NCBI GenBank assembly: GCA_020744225.1
Contig: JAGMWG010000001.1
Location: 1,302,001-1,366,000, forward strand
Source: Paraphoma chrysanthemicola
Taxonomy: Eukaryota > Ascomycota > Dothideomycetes > Pleosporales > Phaeosphaeriaceae
DNA: 64,000 nucleotides
Reading direction: 5' to 3'
The notes under the pieces are model-generated. The model made no database searches, was not told the origin of the DNA, and saw only the letters and a program-made list of their open reading frames with translations. Of this stretch, positions 31,831-42,158 are shown in pieces. A program made the translations under genes and the position numbers. Each line of letters begins with the position of its first letter. The stretch's first letter is position 1.

Positions 31831-34014
31831 GCTTTCTACCTTGCACTTTCCTCAATGCAGACCTCTAGACCCCAGATCGAGTTACGGACTGTGAAGTGGT
31901 CTTACATTGTCAAGATGTAACGAAGGATGACAGTACCAAGAATTTCGCAAGAAGGCACAGCCATCTTCTCCATAGAGGAAGCGCTTGTTTATGCGGATCA
32001 CAGCGTCGTACACACAGATACCACGACAGAAATGGCAGAGGTACGACTTCTGAGATCTTCGCAGCTTTCACCACTTCGTGTAGAGCCACTCTTCAAACCT
32101 GTACCGTCTTATCAACCCCACCTGCCACAGCTGATAATCTTCTCTGTGACCCATCGAATGATATCAAAATATGCCCTAAGTAGCGTTGGTAATTTTTTTC
32201 ATGTATTGTTCTTCCGATCGCTTGTCGACGACAGAATGATATGTGCGGCGCGGTGGGTACCGAATCGTTGCGTAGGCGTCGCGTATGGGCAATGGTTGTG
32301 GAAATCGTGGGCTAGATGTGGGTGCGAAAGAACGCAGAATGTACTTGGAAAGTCAAATGGGTCAAAAGGAATCAGATTGAAGTGAGCAGTTCCTGCTGAA
32401 GTAGACGTGCAATGCAGGTGCTAAGCTGCGCTAGTCTCTTCCCGCGCGAGGCCATCAGACCAGACCACGCCATACCGAACTCAAGATGACCAACAAAGAA
32501 TCAATTTCTTTACCGTCATTGCACCGATACAGGTCGTGATCCGAGCTGTCTTGAGAGTGAGATCAGGAAGCGCCTCGGGACTTTTCAAATGAGGCAACAA
32601 GCCGTCTTACGGGTCATGCAGGAAAAATGGAGGCCAAAACCGTTTGCTAGCAGATTTAATGACACAATGAAGATCAGCTATCGATAACTCGAGAGATATG
32701 TTGGATATGCTTCGCCTGGAATCGAGGTTTCCCTAACAACCCTCCCAAGGTGGCTTGATTTATCATGAGCGTACACTGTTGATGCTCTTTTCTAAGATGG
32801 TGTTCCATGGAAACGGTTGTACAAAAGCTGATACGATGCACATTTACAACTTCTTCAGGTGGGCTGGATCGCAAAGAGCTACAGGGACAGCAGCGAATCA
32901 CTGATCTCATCGGAGATACCACAAGGCTGCATTTCGAGTTAGTGCAAACATGCTATTCCCACTGTTCGTCAATAAGAAGCTGCCATCATCCTGAAACCGG
33001 ACATATCGGCGTGCTGATGGTTCGTGCAGTGCCTCCAAGGAGTCGGTATTCGCACAACCAAGATCTATCCCAGCCATGTGTCTAGTAGTGACAACATCAC
33101 ACATGCGTAGTTCACATACGACGGTCCAGACATCCACCACATTGTATCCAATCTGCCCTCACTCAGACGTGGTCAAACGGAACAAGACGTACCTTCATGC
33201 GGCAAGACCAGTCTATTGTACGCGCATGGTAGGCTGCGAGCGAGTTATAGACTAGGCAACGGTCATCACCGACCACTCGCCAGGCCTGACATCATTCTTG
33301 AGCACCATAAATACACCACAGTTCATGTCAGTCCTAGCTCATATATAATAAATCGTCGGCCCTATAATTGTGGCTCTGCAGAGGCCTGAATATCCTCAGA
33401 TTAGTTTCGTACTTTTTGTTTCTCCTTATAAAACACTCTGAGGCTATACAGCCCTCACTAGAAGTGCGAAATGAAGGAGGCTGTACTTGATCGGCCAGGC
33501 GCAAATTCTACCCAGGCCGGGGAGCGAGGTACGCCCAAGTGATCCCCGCAGTCGTTTTATACTTCTAGTTTGTGGAGCTCTGTCTAACCTCAACGATGTT
33601 TACCAAGAGAAAAGAAAAATGTGAAAGTGATCTGAAGATATACAGGCTTCTGTAACATACGAAGCTTGACAATATCAGCGCGTAAAGGTCGAGCATGATT
33701 GTTGCATATGATGCCGCAACTTGTTTGATAGCACAACAGTCTAGGAGCGTGCAGGTTCCTCGATCTCTTCGCGTAGGTGAAGCCTGAAGCTATACGCATA
33801 CCTGAGATTATATTTCTTTGTCTATACTTGTTCCTACTCAACTATGTATTATCAATTCCGTACAAGAGATTTTGCCGCTTTTTGATATCGTGTTGGAATG
33901 AAGTCACTGCGAAGACCCAAAAAACAACACCAAGACTAAAATCTTCAACGCCTGATGGTCACACCAAAAAGCAAAAAGATATTTCGAATTGTCCTGGCAA
34001 GCCAAGCACGAGGA
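31831..34014. other. long intergenic region
   Basis: About 2.2 kb between the HET pseudogene and the tRNA. Frames up to 150 codons on the plus strand have no motifs. I looked for transposase, reverse transcriptase, further BTB/HET fragments and RNA genes and saw none. Confidence 0.4.
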
Positions 34015-34100
34015 TGTCCCCTTCGTGGATCGAACACGATACCTCCAGATTTAGTGACTGAGACTTCAGTCTGGCGCTCTCCCAATTGAGCTAAGGAGAC
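34015..34100 (-). tRNA. tRNA-Phe (GAA anticodon) with a 13-base intron
   Basis: On the minus strand the acceptor arm GTCTCCT pairs with AGGGGAC. The D arm contains TAGCTCAATTGGGAGAGC (A box) and the T arm GTGTTCGATCCAC (B box). The anticodon stem CCAGA/TCTGG encloses CTGAAG, a 13-base intron (34,051-34,063), then A38. The intron sits at the canonical position after base 37. The anticodon GAA (plus-strand 34,065-34,067) decodes Phe, and the body closely resembles fungal tRNA-Phe. Discriminator base A at 34,015. Confidence 0.93.
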
Positions 34101-34425
34101 TGGTTGTTTGATGAAGATTTAAATAGTGATTGCAATATAATGAGAATGGAAACCTGCCTCTTCGGCATACATTGCTCCTCCAACGTCTTATCACAATATT
34201 CACCAATTTGTGGGGCCAAGGAAGTCTGAGCCTAAGCGAGTTGTCCGGGGCGGAAAATACGCCGGCAAAAGCCAGCGGAATACGAGGGTTGTACGCTTCG
34301 GCTTGGCGCGGATGTGTTTATACTATGACCTCATGAAGTGCATGTTTCCACAAACACGACTCTCGGTGGTTTTTGTGATTCCAAACTTCTCCTAGACGCG
34401 CAAACCCAGCGACTGAAGACGTAAA
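34101..34425. other. intergenic region between tRNA-Phe and the reductase gene
   Basis: Promoter space for the reductase gene. Nothing else recognised. Confidence 0.4.
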
Positions 34426-35384
34426 ATGGCCATCACCGAGGGCTGGCTGCCTCCATCGCGTGAGAACTGGGAGTTCATCTGTCGCGTTTGGGCATACTTT
34501 CCCATCGTGAGTTACGCCCCGCATATGAACCATCATCCGGCTGACAGTTGCAAGATTACCACAGCGCAATGGGTGCTAGATTGGTACCCGCAAGGAAAGA
34601 CGTCAATCGAGTCGCCCTTCAACATCAATGGCAAGATAGGATGGGCAACAATGGAGTCGGCGGGCTTCATCACGCTGCTGTACATCATGTACGCGCTCCC
34701 GCAAGAGCTTGGAATAAGTGAGCTACCATGGGGTAACTGGACGCTGGCCGGATGCTTCGTACGTCTCCCAGGTTTCGGTTCCATGATCAATCTGACCTGA
34801 ATCAGGTCATACACTACCTCTACCGCGCCGTTGCTGCACCTCTCTTCCTCAACCCAAGCATGTCACCCATGCACCCTTTTGTTTGGATCATGGCGTTTGC
34901 ATTTCAGGTCACGAATGCAGTGTCCATTGGCGGCTACATCGCAGGCTATGGTCCAACAACTCAAGAGTACTGGGCTTCGCGATCCGAGTTCATGTTCGTT
35001 GGGCTAGTGATCTGGTGCTGGGGACTGCTAGGCAATATGTTTCACGATGACGATCTGCGCGAAATCAGGAGGGCGGCCAACCGCAAGCAGCAGAGAGAGG
35101 CCAAGGAGTCTGGAAAGCCCGCAGAGAGCGTGGACAAGATCTACATGATTCCAAAGAACGGGCTGTTCAGGTACGTCTTGCACGCGCATTACTTGTGCGA
35201 GTGGATCGAGTGGGCAGGCTGGTGGATGATTGGCGGATGGGCATTTCATCCAGGGCGCAACTTTCTGATCAACGAGATCACGACAATGCTGCCGCGGGCG
35301 CTGCAGGGCAAGCGATGGTACGAAAAGAAGTTTGGCAGGGAGAAGCTGGAGGGAAGGAAGGCGGTCATCCCAGGCGTGCTGTAG
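34426..35384 (+). CDS. steroid 5-alpha-reductase family protein
   Basis: This is a membrane oxidoreductase of the 3-oxo-5-alpha-steroid 4-dehydrogenase C-terminal family, which reduces double bonds of steroids, polyprenols or enoyl-CoA in the ER; the substrate is unknown. The most likely model is exons 34426-34506, 34555-34758 and 34806-35384, giving 287 residues. The first intron (48 bases, GTGAGT...CAAG) is a multiple of three without a stop, so it might be retained. The second (47 bases) is clear, joining LAGCF to VIHYLYRAV. Family features are QWVLDWYPQGKTS, IHYLYRAVAAPLFLNPSMSP, GYIAGYGPTT and GLLGNMFHDDDLREIRR. A further one is GLFRYVLHAHYLCEWIEWAG. The end (ALQGKRWYEKKFG then KAVIPGVL) matches the NADPH-binding tail of the family. 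Confidence 0.85.
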
Positions 35385-36829
35385 AAGTGCTATCTGTATG
35401 CGACGCACTAGGGATGAATGCTACAGGTTGACTTTCGTGGTTGGCTTGTTGTGGCTCTACTGAAACTTCACGCGAGGAGGTTCCATGTTGCTAGTTGTAT
35501 TGGTGGCGCGCAATACATACAGTAGTGCGCGCAACTGTACACTAAGCATGACAGGCCCGCTTCGACATGGCAAGACATCTCGCCACGGTGCCTCTCTGCA
35601 GCCCTATCGTGAATTGCCCCAATGGCACCGCCGTTTAAGCCTTGCCGTGCAAATCGTAAGATGCGCCAGTAAAATACTGCTATCGCGGTGCTAGCGGAAA
35701 TGATGCCTGCACGAAATATCGAATGCTGCTGATCACGAACAACACGGGAACATGTGACGCGACATCACGTATCGCGGCATAAGGATTTACAAATGCCCAC
35801 TCTGAGAAGCCAGATGCGAGCCCGTCGAACGATAGCGCTGCGCTGTCGCAGAAACACGAGACGGGGCTGCAACGTACCGAGGAGACTCTGACCTCTTAAT
35901 TTAGAGTGGCCAGCGGGCCAATCAGGGGCGCACGGGCATGAAAATGAATCTGGCAGCTCGCAACCGATGATGCTGTTGGGACCGGGGTGAATAGGGATAG
36001 CTGGTCGACTGCTGATGGCATGATGCAATATGGACAGAAGAGTAACGTGCGCCGTGCGACCGCGGGCCCGGCATCGTCGTCTTGTGTTGCTCCAGCACGA
36101 GGACAAAGACGCGCAGAAGACTGGAATTGAGATCTCTCGAGATGCACACAGCCACGCGCCGAGATGGCTCTTAGCGCAGCATCAGCTCCCCAAAGAGGAG
36201 GCGGCTAGCAGCGTTTTGGATGCATTTGAGTGCATTGGGCTCCGCTTTTCCGTCTGGAAGTTCGCCGCCAGTCGATGGCCGCGCTGAAGCAGCAGCAGAG
36301 CCCCTTGGCGCATGCTGCTGAAAAGCACTGAGGCGCCCGCGAAGACGGCCGTCCAATTCCTACTGCGACCCTGCCAACGCGCCCTGCATTCGGCATCACG
36401 CCCGCCCCAATCTACTGCACCGTGTTGGGGTAATCTCAGCGCAAGACCGTCGGGATATCGCTTGGTGCGGCCGTGGCACCGCGCCGGCTTCTTTGAGGAT
36501 CGCCCTTCTCTCCCGCGCGACTCCACTCCCTCCTGCACCACCGACTCTCCTCCACTCACCTCGCCGTGCCCGCCAACTTCTCGCGCTGGCCTGCATCCCG
36601 GCCATACATCATCACTCTGGGCTCCACGCGCGCTCGCACCAAGATCACCGCCCATTCTTCCTCCCCTCCGCAGCGTCGCCCCAAGACGCTGGCCTGCCGC
36701 ATTCCGCGACACTAACACAGAAGCTGCCTGAAACTGCGCGGCGACACCTTTCTCCGCCTCGTCGTCGCCTCATCGCCATCTCTGCCCTGTGAATCTTGAC
36801 TTTCATTGCGCCCTGCAATTGCCGTCACC
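35385..36829. other. intergenic region upstream of the cell-wall sensor gene
   Basis: About 1.4 kb. The last 300 bases are C/T-rich and are probably the promoter and a long 5' UTR of the sensor gene. Overlapping GC-rich frames on both strands (36,030-36,790) look like composition artefacts. Confidence 0.4.
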
Positions 36830-38119
36830 ATGTCGAGCAATGGCACTGCCAGTACGTTCCTCTCTTCCTTTGTTGCGCCCTCGAGCCGAGCCGCATCCTC
36901 TCCTCCCTTGCCGTCTGTAACACCCTCTTCAGCGCCGGCACCCTCGTCACCTCCAACGCCATCTAACCCGCCGTCTTCAGCGGAGCCGCCCTCCTCAGCT
37001 CCTCCTGCTTCGCCCACGCCGGCTCCTCCTTCGTCGAACCCACCGCCTCCTTCATCACAAGCACCCCCGCCATCCAGCGCCGCTCCTCCACCCTCATCAG
37101 CAGCTCCTCCACCAAGCTCAAGACCTCCTCCGCCCTCAACCCAGGTAGTCACGGCCTCGTCAGCACCGCCGTCAATTACCGAGGTGCAGACGTCGATTGT
37201 GGTCGTTACTCCCACCCCATCACGAGAAGGCGAGACGCCCACCGTCGTGACAGTCACGCTGGTGTCGACTCCCACTCAAAATGCCCAGCAACCTAACACT
37301 GCCACGTCAAACTCCGCCCGCACATCAAGCACCGATCCTGCGCTACAGGGTGCACGCAAGGAGAGCTCGAGCGGCCTGAGCACCGGTGGCAAGACAGCCA
37401 TTGCCGTTGTGATCCCCGTGGTGGTGGTTGCATTGCTCGTGCTTGGCGCCATCCTCTTCTGGCGAAAGCGCAAGCAGCGAAAGAGCAACGAGGACGAGCG
37501 CCGAAAGGAGGTGGAAGAATACGGCTTCAATCCCAACCATGACCCGACACTTCCAGCAGTTGGCATGCAGACTGAGATGGCAGAGGACTCGAGCGGCTAC
37601 CGAGGCTGGGGCAACACTGCCACCAGCTCCAATCGCAAGGCGTCTACTACCCTGACCAGCGGGATGACCTACTCGGACAGCAACAGCAACCCTGGTGGCT
37701 ACGCCAGCCCAAGCTCGCCCACACATGGTGCCTACTCCGACGTCAATTCCAACGACCCTCTTGTGAACGGCCGCCGCGAGACTATGGATTCCGATGGCAT
37801 TGCAGCTCTTGGTGCTGCACCCACCACCAACAACCAGACCGGTGTACACCGTGGCCCTTCAAACGCATCATCATCCTACTCTGCCGCCAATCATTCCGAC
37901 AACTCTGGCGAGTATCCTGGGATGCCCACGAACAACCCGCAAGAGTACTACGAGCAGGGCTACGGCAGCTACCAAGAAGGGCCGTACGGCAGCAACAATG
38001 CATATGGCGCCGGCCAACAACCAGTGATACGAGATGTGTCGGCACGACGCAACACACGTATCGAGAACCCCTCTGTGTTCCCCCAACAAGGAAACAGTGG
38101 CGTCGCAACCAATTTCTAG
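36830..38119 (+). CDS. Mid2/WSC-like single-pass cell-surface sensor
   Basis: This is a likely plasma-membrane protein sensing cell-wall stress, inferred from architecture. The 429-residue intronless frame starts at ATG in CACCATGTCG. Residues about 5-110 are Ser/Pro/Ala rich with repeated PPPSS and PPSSA units, expected to be heavily O-mannosylated. A Thr/Val-rich region follows (TEVQTSIVVVTPTPS, then TVVTVTLVSTPT). One transmembrane helix lies at about 189-211 (KTAIAVVIPVVVVALLVLGA), followed by a basic stop-transfer (FWRKRKQRKSNEDERRK). The cytosolic tail of about 200 residues is Asn/Ser/Gly/Tyr rich. There is no clear N-terminal signal peptide; the TM helix may act as signal anchor, or an upstream exon may be missing. 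No cysteine-rich WSC domain is present. Confidence 0.7.
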   Translation: MSSNGTASTFLSSFVAPSSRAASSPPLPSVTPSSAPAPSSPPTPSNPPSSAEPPSSAPPASPTPAPPSSNPPPPSSQAPPPSSAAPPPSSAAPPPSSRPPPPSTQVVTASSAPPSITEVQTSIVVVTPTPSREGETPTVVTVTLVSTPTQNAQQPNTATSNSARTSSTDPALQGARKESSSGLSTGGKTAIAVVIPVVVVALLVLGAILFWRKRKQRKSNEDERRKEVEEYGFNPNHDPTLPAVGMQTEMAEDSSGYRGWGNTATSSNRKASTTLTSGMTYSDSNSNPGGYASPSSPTHGAYSDVNSNDPLVNGRRETMDSDGIAALGAAPTTNNQTGVHRGPSNASSSYSAANHSDNSGEYPGMPTNNPQEYYEQGYGSYQEGPYGSNNAYGAGQQPVIRDVSARRNTRIENPSVFPQQGNSGVATNF

Positions 38120-39589
38120 ACGGCATTCAGTTCCACTTTCCACCTTTGAGCTACGCTAGCTAAATGTACATTGCGACCATTTCTCATTATTATCTTGTCC
38201 TACATTGACACATATCCCTCATGGCGGCGTTCCTTGGCTGCTTCATTCATTCCATCTATTGCGTATCATGTTTTCGAGAGCTGCGTGTACGACGCGGATA
38301 TCGACATGCATGCATGCCCCACTCTCATCTGGTCGGCTTTCCCGGATGATGGTGTGCGACGATAAAGAGGTGGTACAAGATCGGAAAGTTCCCATAGTCG
38401 GGACGAGGGGTGGCAGGGGTCGTGCATCGTGCATGTCGGACGAGGCTTACGCATAGCCACTAATCACACCACATCACATGCACACTTTGCGACAAAAGTC
38501 TAGACTGCAGCGAGCGTCTTACTTTGAGTTTTCCTACGTCTGGGGATGGTCAGGCCAAGAAGTTGAGGCGGTGTAGCCGTTGGATGTGCAGCGAGGTCAG
38601 TCGAGATTGGTAGATGGAGACAGAAATGGTTCTGGATGTCATGTTGTGTTGGACGCTTCACACACACTTTATCGAAGTTGTAATCTACCTTTCCAAGTTC
38701 TCTAGAGTCGCTTGCAGCGCTCCCCAAAGTCAAACTGTTCATACTTCAACTCGCCCCAAAGACTGCGTGTCGTCATGGTTTCCCAGACTTGGCTTGCCAG
38801 CACATCATTTCTTACCATGATATCCTGTGCGGTCCGACTCCAGCCTCGCGCTTGCGTTGCCCTTCTCGGCGATCTGAGCCACAAGGACAAATCACTGGCT
38901 CACACTTTTGGACACGACGCATCGTCGTTACCAACAAGGCCGAAAACAGAACTCTCCAAGAGCCCGAAAACTCGTAAGCTCCAAGGTTTTGAACTCTCGT
39001 AACCTCGACTCCATAACAAACACCGCGGGACGGGCGCTGAATCGGGACTCAACTCAATCACCGACACCACACGCGAAGAGGCGAAATAGGCAAAAACGGC
39101 ACAGCTTCGGCTGATCGGCTTTGTCGGCAGGATACAAAGTTAGCAGATACGGGAATCTGTGGAGTAAAGAACTGGTTCGGTTGGATTTCGTGGTTGTCGG
39201 GCCGTTGATGGGTTTTTGTTCCCATGTGGGTTATCGGGGCTTGGCGTAGGTCATGGTGGAGAGCGAATTTGGAAGGAAAAGAGGCAACGGAACGGAAGGA
39301 AGGAAGAATAGAAGGAAAGAGGGACTGGTGAGAAAGTGGTGTGGGGCTGTGGCAATGGATGAGAGAGGGTTTGAAGTCTATGTTGGTCGACATGGGCAAG
39401 CAGTAAAACATGGCGGCAAGGTGCAAGATAAGATGAGTTGATGCCTTTTCTTGAACAGTCTTGTTTAGGACATGTCTATGATGGTGTGCGAGATCTCAAG
39501 GCTTTTTTGGGACAGGCCATCAACTATTGATTGTCAATTTCATTTCTCTTGGTCACTGTAGCCTGTCTATCTTCACCAACACCCGAGGA
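38120..39589. other. long intergenic region with a polypurine tract
   Basis: About 1.5 kb without a supported gene. A G/A-rich tract runs at about 39,268-39,340 on the plus strand (repeated GGAAGGAA and GAAAGAGG units). No transposon or RNA gene recognised. Confidence 0.4.
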
Positions 39590-40333
39590 TCAACGACCTT
39601 GACTCAGCTCGTTGCACAAACATTTGATGCGCATTTGATCCGTCTCGCAAATTGCCTCCTCGTTGGCATTCTTATGTTCGTGAAATCCGCAAACCTGGAC
39701 ATCAGAAGCATGTTTTGGAATACTGTGTTCCAACGCATGTAGCGCGTACTTTTGCCACAAACTTTGCAAGAACGACACGTTGTCGTACGACTCGAATTCG
39801 TTGTTGATGAACGAATCCAGCCAATGAACAACAAGCTCCACGATCAGACGGCACATGGGCGATTCCTGGTCTAGGCTGTCAAATGCATAGCTGATCCCAT
39901 CTGGAGACGGCACAGGGCATTGAGCGTGGTCTTGCACGGCGAACGTCAGGCCGTTGATCGAGTCGTTCTTGAGCTGCTCGACTTTGTACTTGTCGGCGAA
40001 CACATACTGGTAGACGAAGATGTCTGCATCTGGCTGGCCGTCTTCCAAGGTAATCTGAGCTACGAGATCTGCGTCGTCGCCCAAGCCCTTGTGCGGGAAA
40101 CGCTGGTAGTATAGCCAGTGCACGAAGACCTCAAAGTCAAGTGGCTTGTCTTCGGGAAGAGTGACGGTGTTCTCTTGAGCCTCCCGGAATTAGCCTGTGA
40201 GCGCGGCACGGAAGAAGTCTGAGTAGTGGGTGAGGAGGTCTTTGTGGACCGTGAACTCCTTCCCCTCGTGGCCAACGATCACGGTCGCGAACTCTGCATT
40301 GGCGGCGCTGGCTTTGATGAGTTTAAAGATCAT
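39590..40333 (-). pseudogene. BTB-domain gene interrupted by an in-frame stop codon
   Basis: The frame starts at ATG 40333 (MIFKLIKASAANAEFATVIV). It shows the BTB front half (GKEFTVHKDLLTHYSDFFRA, then ALTG), reaches TAA at 40190-40192, and continues in the same frame as FREAQENTVTLPEDKP and DFEVFVHWLYYQRFPHKG. It then runs for 177 more codons to a stop at 39590. The two sides join exactly as one BTB fold, so one base change, not a splice or frameshift, separates them. The back half has VYQYVFADKYKVEQLKNDSI and the shared end CGFHEHKNANEEAIC. A sequencing error or stop readthrough are alternatives. Without readthrough the product would be a 47-residue fragment. Confidence 0.8.
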
Positions 40334-40830
40334 TGATGCAGATTGTGGAGACTTACGAGATGCGAGGGCGAGGCGCTCGGTCAGTCGATGGATGAATAAG
40401 AACCGGAAGGCTCGTACACGACATCGGTGTCGCGGTGTAACCGTCGAGGGGAAGAATCGCGTCGAGGAGATTAGGCATTCGTGACAAACAAGGCTGACAT
40501 CCAAGGAGAAGGATCTGGGAGACATCAGACACGTCGACGTAACATCATTGGTAGAATGAAGGTGAAATCAAAGGTGAAGATGTGAGCGAAGGTGAAGATG
40601 AGAAGTGCCCCACAGCTAACAGTGATTCGTTTGTACCATTCTCTCCTTGTTCGGCACGTTCTGGGCAGGGCATATACGATCAGTGTCACTTCATCTCCAC
40701 TTGCAAAACTCTTACGCCTACACAAACTATGGCAACTGGCAACAGGAACCAAAGTACTGTCGTACAGGCTGCGTAAGCTTCACAGATTGACATGCTTGTA
40801 AACCAAGCTTACAAGTCTTGAAAACTCCTT
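40334..40830. other. intergenic region between BTB loci
   Basis: Promoter side of the BTB pseudogene and of the divergent BTB relic. Nothing else recognised. Confidence 0.35.
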
Positions 40831-41112
40831 GATATCACGCACATTATCGTCTCCAATAACAACATCGAGAAAGACTTTTACGTCGCCACAACACTTCTAC
40901 GGGAGAGAGCTCCAGGATTTATCAAGTACTACACCCCTCACAATGGCGAAATGCTGTCCGTCATAGCGGTGACCGAAATTGCCGTCTCCTACTTCAGCCT
41001 ATTCGTTGAGTGGCTTGGCACGGACGCTGGCTATGATTTCGAGGCTGCTGGCTACAATCCGCTAGCTATCGGCGATGGAGTGGAGGTTGACCTGCGGTGG
41101 TTGAGGTTCTAA
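40831..41112 (+). pseudogene. diverged BTB-domain relic
   Basis: A frame that opens after a TGA at 40,819 and closes with TAA at 41,110 reads DITHIIVSNNNIEKDFYVAT, TLLRERAPGFIKYYT and YFSLFVEWLGTDAGYDF. The order matches a BTB fold: strand D-I-x-x-I-I-V, then F-x-V...LL-x-E-R-A-P-x-F, then F-x-L-F-V-E-W-L. There is no ATG in front and the C-terminal half seen in the neighbours is absent, so it is best read as a relic. It lies 241 bases upstream of an intact BTB gene on the same strand, which suggests an old tandem copy. Confidence 0.6.
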
Positions 41113-41353
41113 AGGATTGTGTGTATCTACAACACCTCGAAGTTGATAACAGCATACCGAAGCCTGTACTATGTCTATAAGTAAAGTTGCTCAGGTGAAA
41201 GGCGACTCTATCCTGATTGTCCTGGCGTAATTTCTCTCACCTGCACTCTCACTCTCACAGCCATCTTAACAGCAGTGCTGGGCTTTGGTTCTCCTCCACT
41301 AACGGCAAGAAGATCGTTTTTCACCAGATCGCAGCCAGGCGGAACAAGCGACA

Positions 41354-42158
41354 ATGTCCACAGAAAGCCGTCGCCCAAGGTATGTACGCCTACAGTGCTG
41401 TGTAGTTTTCGTGCTGAATGTACGTACCAGCGCCGCGGCGAGGGGCGGAAGTCTTGTCGTCCAAGTGGGGCCTGAATATGTCGAATATGCCGTTCATAAG
41501 GCGTTGTTGACGGAGCAATCGGAGTACTTCAAGCGGGCACTTGGTGGACCATGGAAGGAGGCAGAAGAAGGCATCGTGCGATTAGATGATGTGGACTGTA
41601 GTATTTGTAAGTGGGCGAACAACAGTGCATTTTGCCTGGAGCAAACAGGTACTGATGATCGCAGTTGAGATCTTTGTCGATTGGCTCTACACGAACACAC
41701 TCCCAGAAGACGAATCTGCATGGGATGACTCCGGCCACGAGAGGGGTTCTGCGAAGGGTACAGAAAGGACCATGATCAAAGTATGCGCGCTTGCGCATCG
41801 TCTACTCGCCGCGAACTTCGGCCGCGCCGTCACATACGAGGTCGTTTGCTGCTTCATCAATGAGAATGGAGATGCTCCACCATACTATGACACGATCATC
41901 CTCGCATTTGAGATTCTGCCGCCGATGAGTCCTATCCTCCAACTGCTGGTGGACCTACATTGCTTGAGGTATTGCTCGGAAGACGATTCACAGGACGAAA
42001 TTGAGCTCCAGCTACGCTCTCGGCTACCACATGAATTCCTGGTTCGCACGATGCTCCGCTATAGCAAGCTCATCAAAAGTTCGCCAACACGTGTGCTAGA
42101 AGCTTGTGACTACCACGAGCACGGATCTGGAGAAGAACGCGAAGCATGCCAAGGCTGA
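41354..42158 (+). CDS. BTB/POZ-domain protein
   Basis: This is the only apparently intact BTB gene here. Exons are 41354-41379, 41431-41606 and 41665-42158; introns are 51 and 58 bases; the product is 231 residues. The BTB domain covers about residues 14-90: SLVVQVGPEYVEYAVHKALL, then TEQSEYFKRALGGPWKEAEE and the splice-restored IFEIFVDWLYTNTLP. The rest is helical, as in other fungal BTB genes. It ends with the Cys/His element CDYHEHGSGEEREAC. Many such fungal proteins have unknown roles; adaptor function for cullin-3 ligases or homodimerisation is typical of the fold, not shown here. Confidence 0.8.

Noticed and set aside
31831..34014. Possible transposable element in the BTB/HET decay zone
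   Set aside because: No terminal repeats, transposase or reverse-transcriptase motifs and no AT-rich RIP-like composition seen by eye.
36182..37275. Two long minus-strand frames (178 and 187 codons) before and over the cell-wall sensor gene
   Set aside because: The Gly/Glu-rich repeats are the complement of the Ser/Pro repeats; the upstream one is GC-composition noise.
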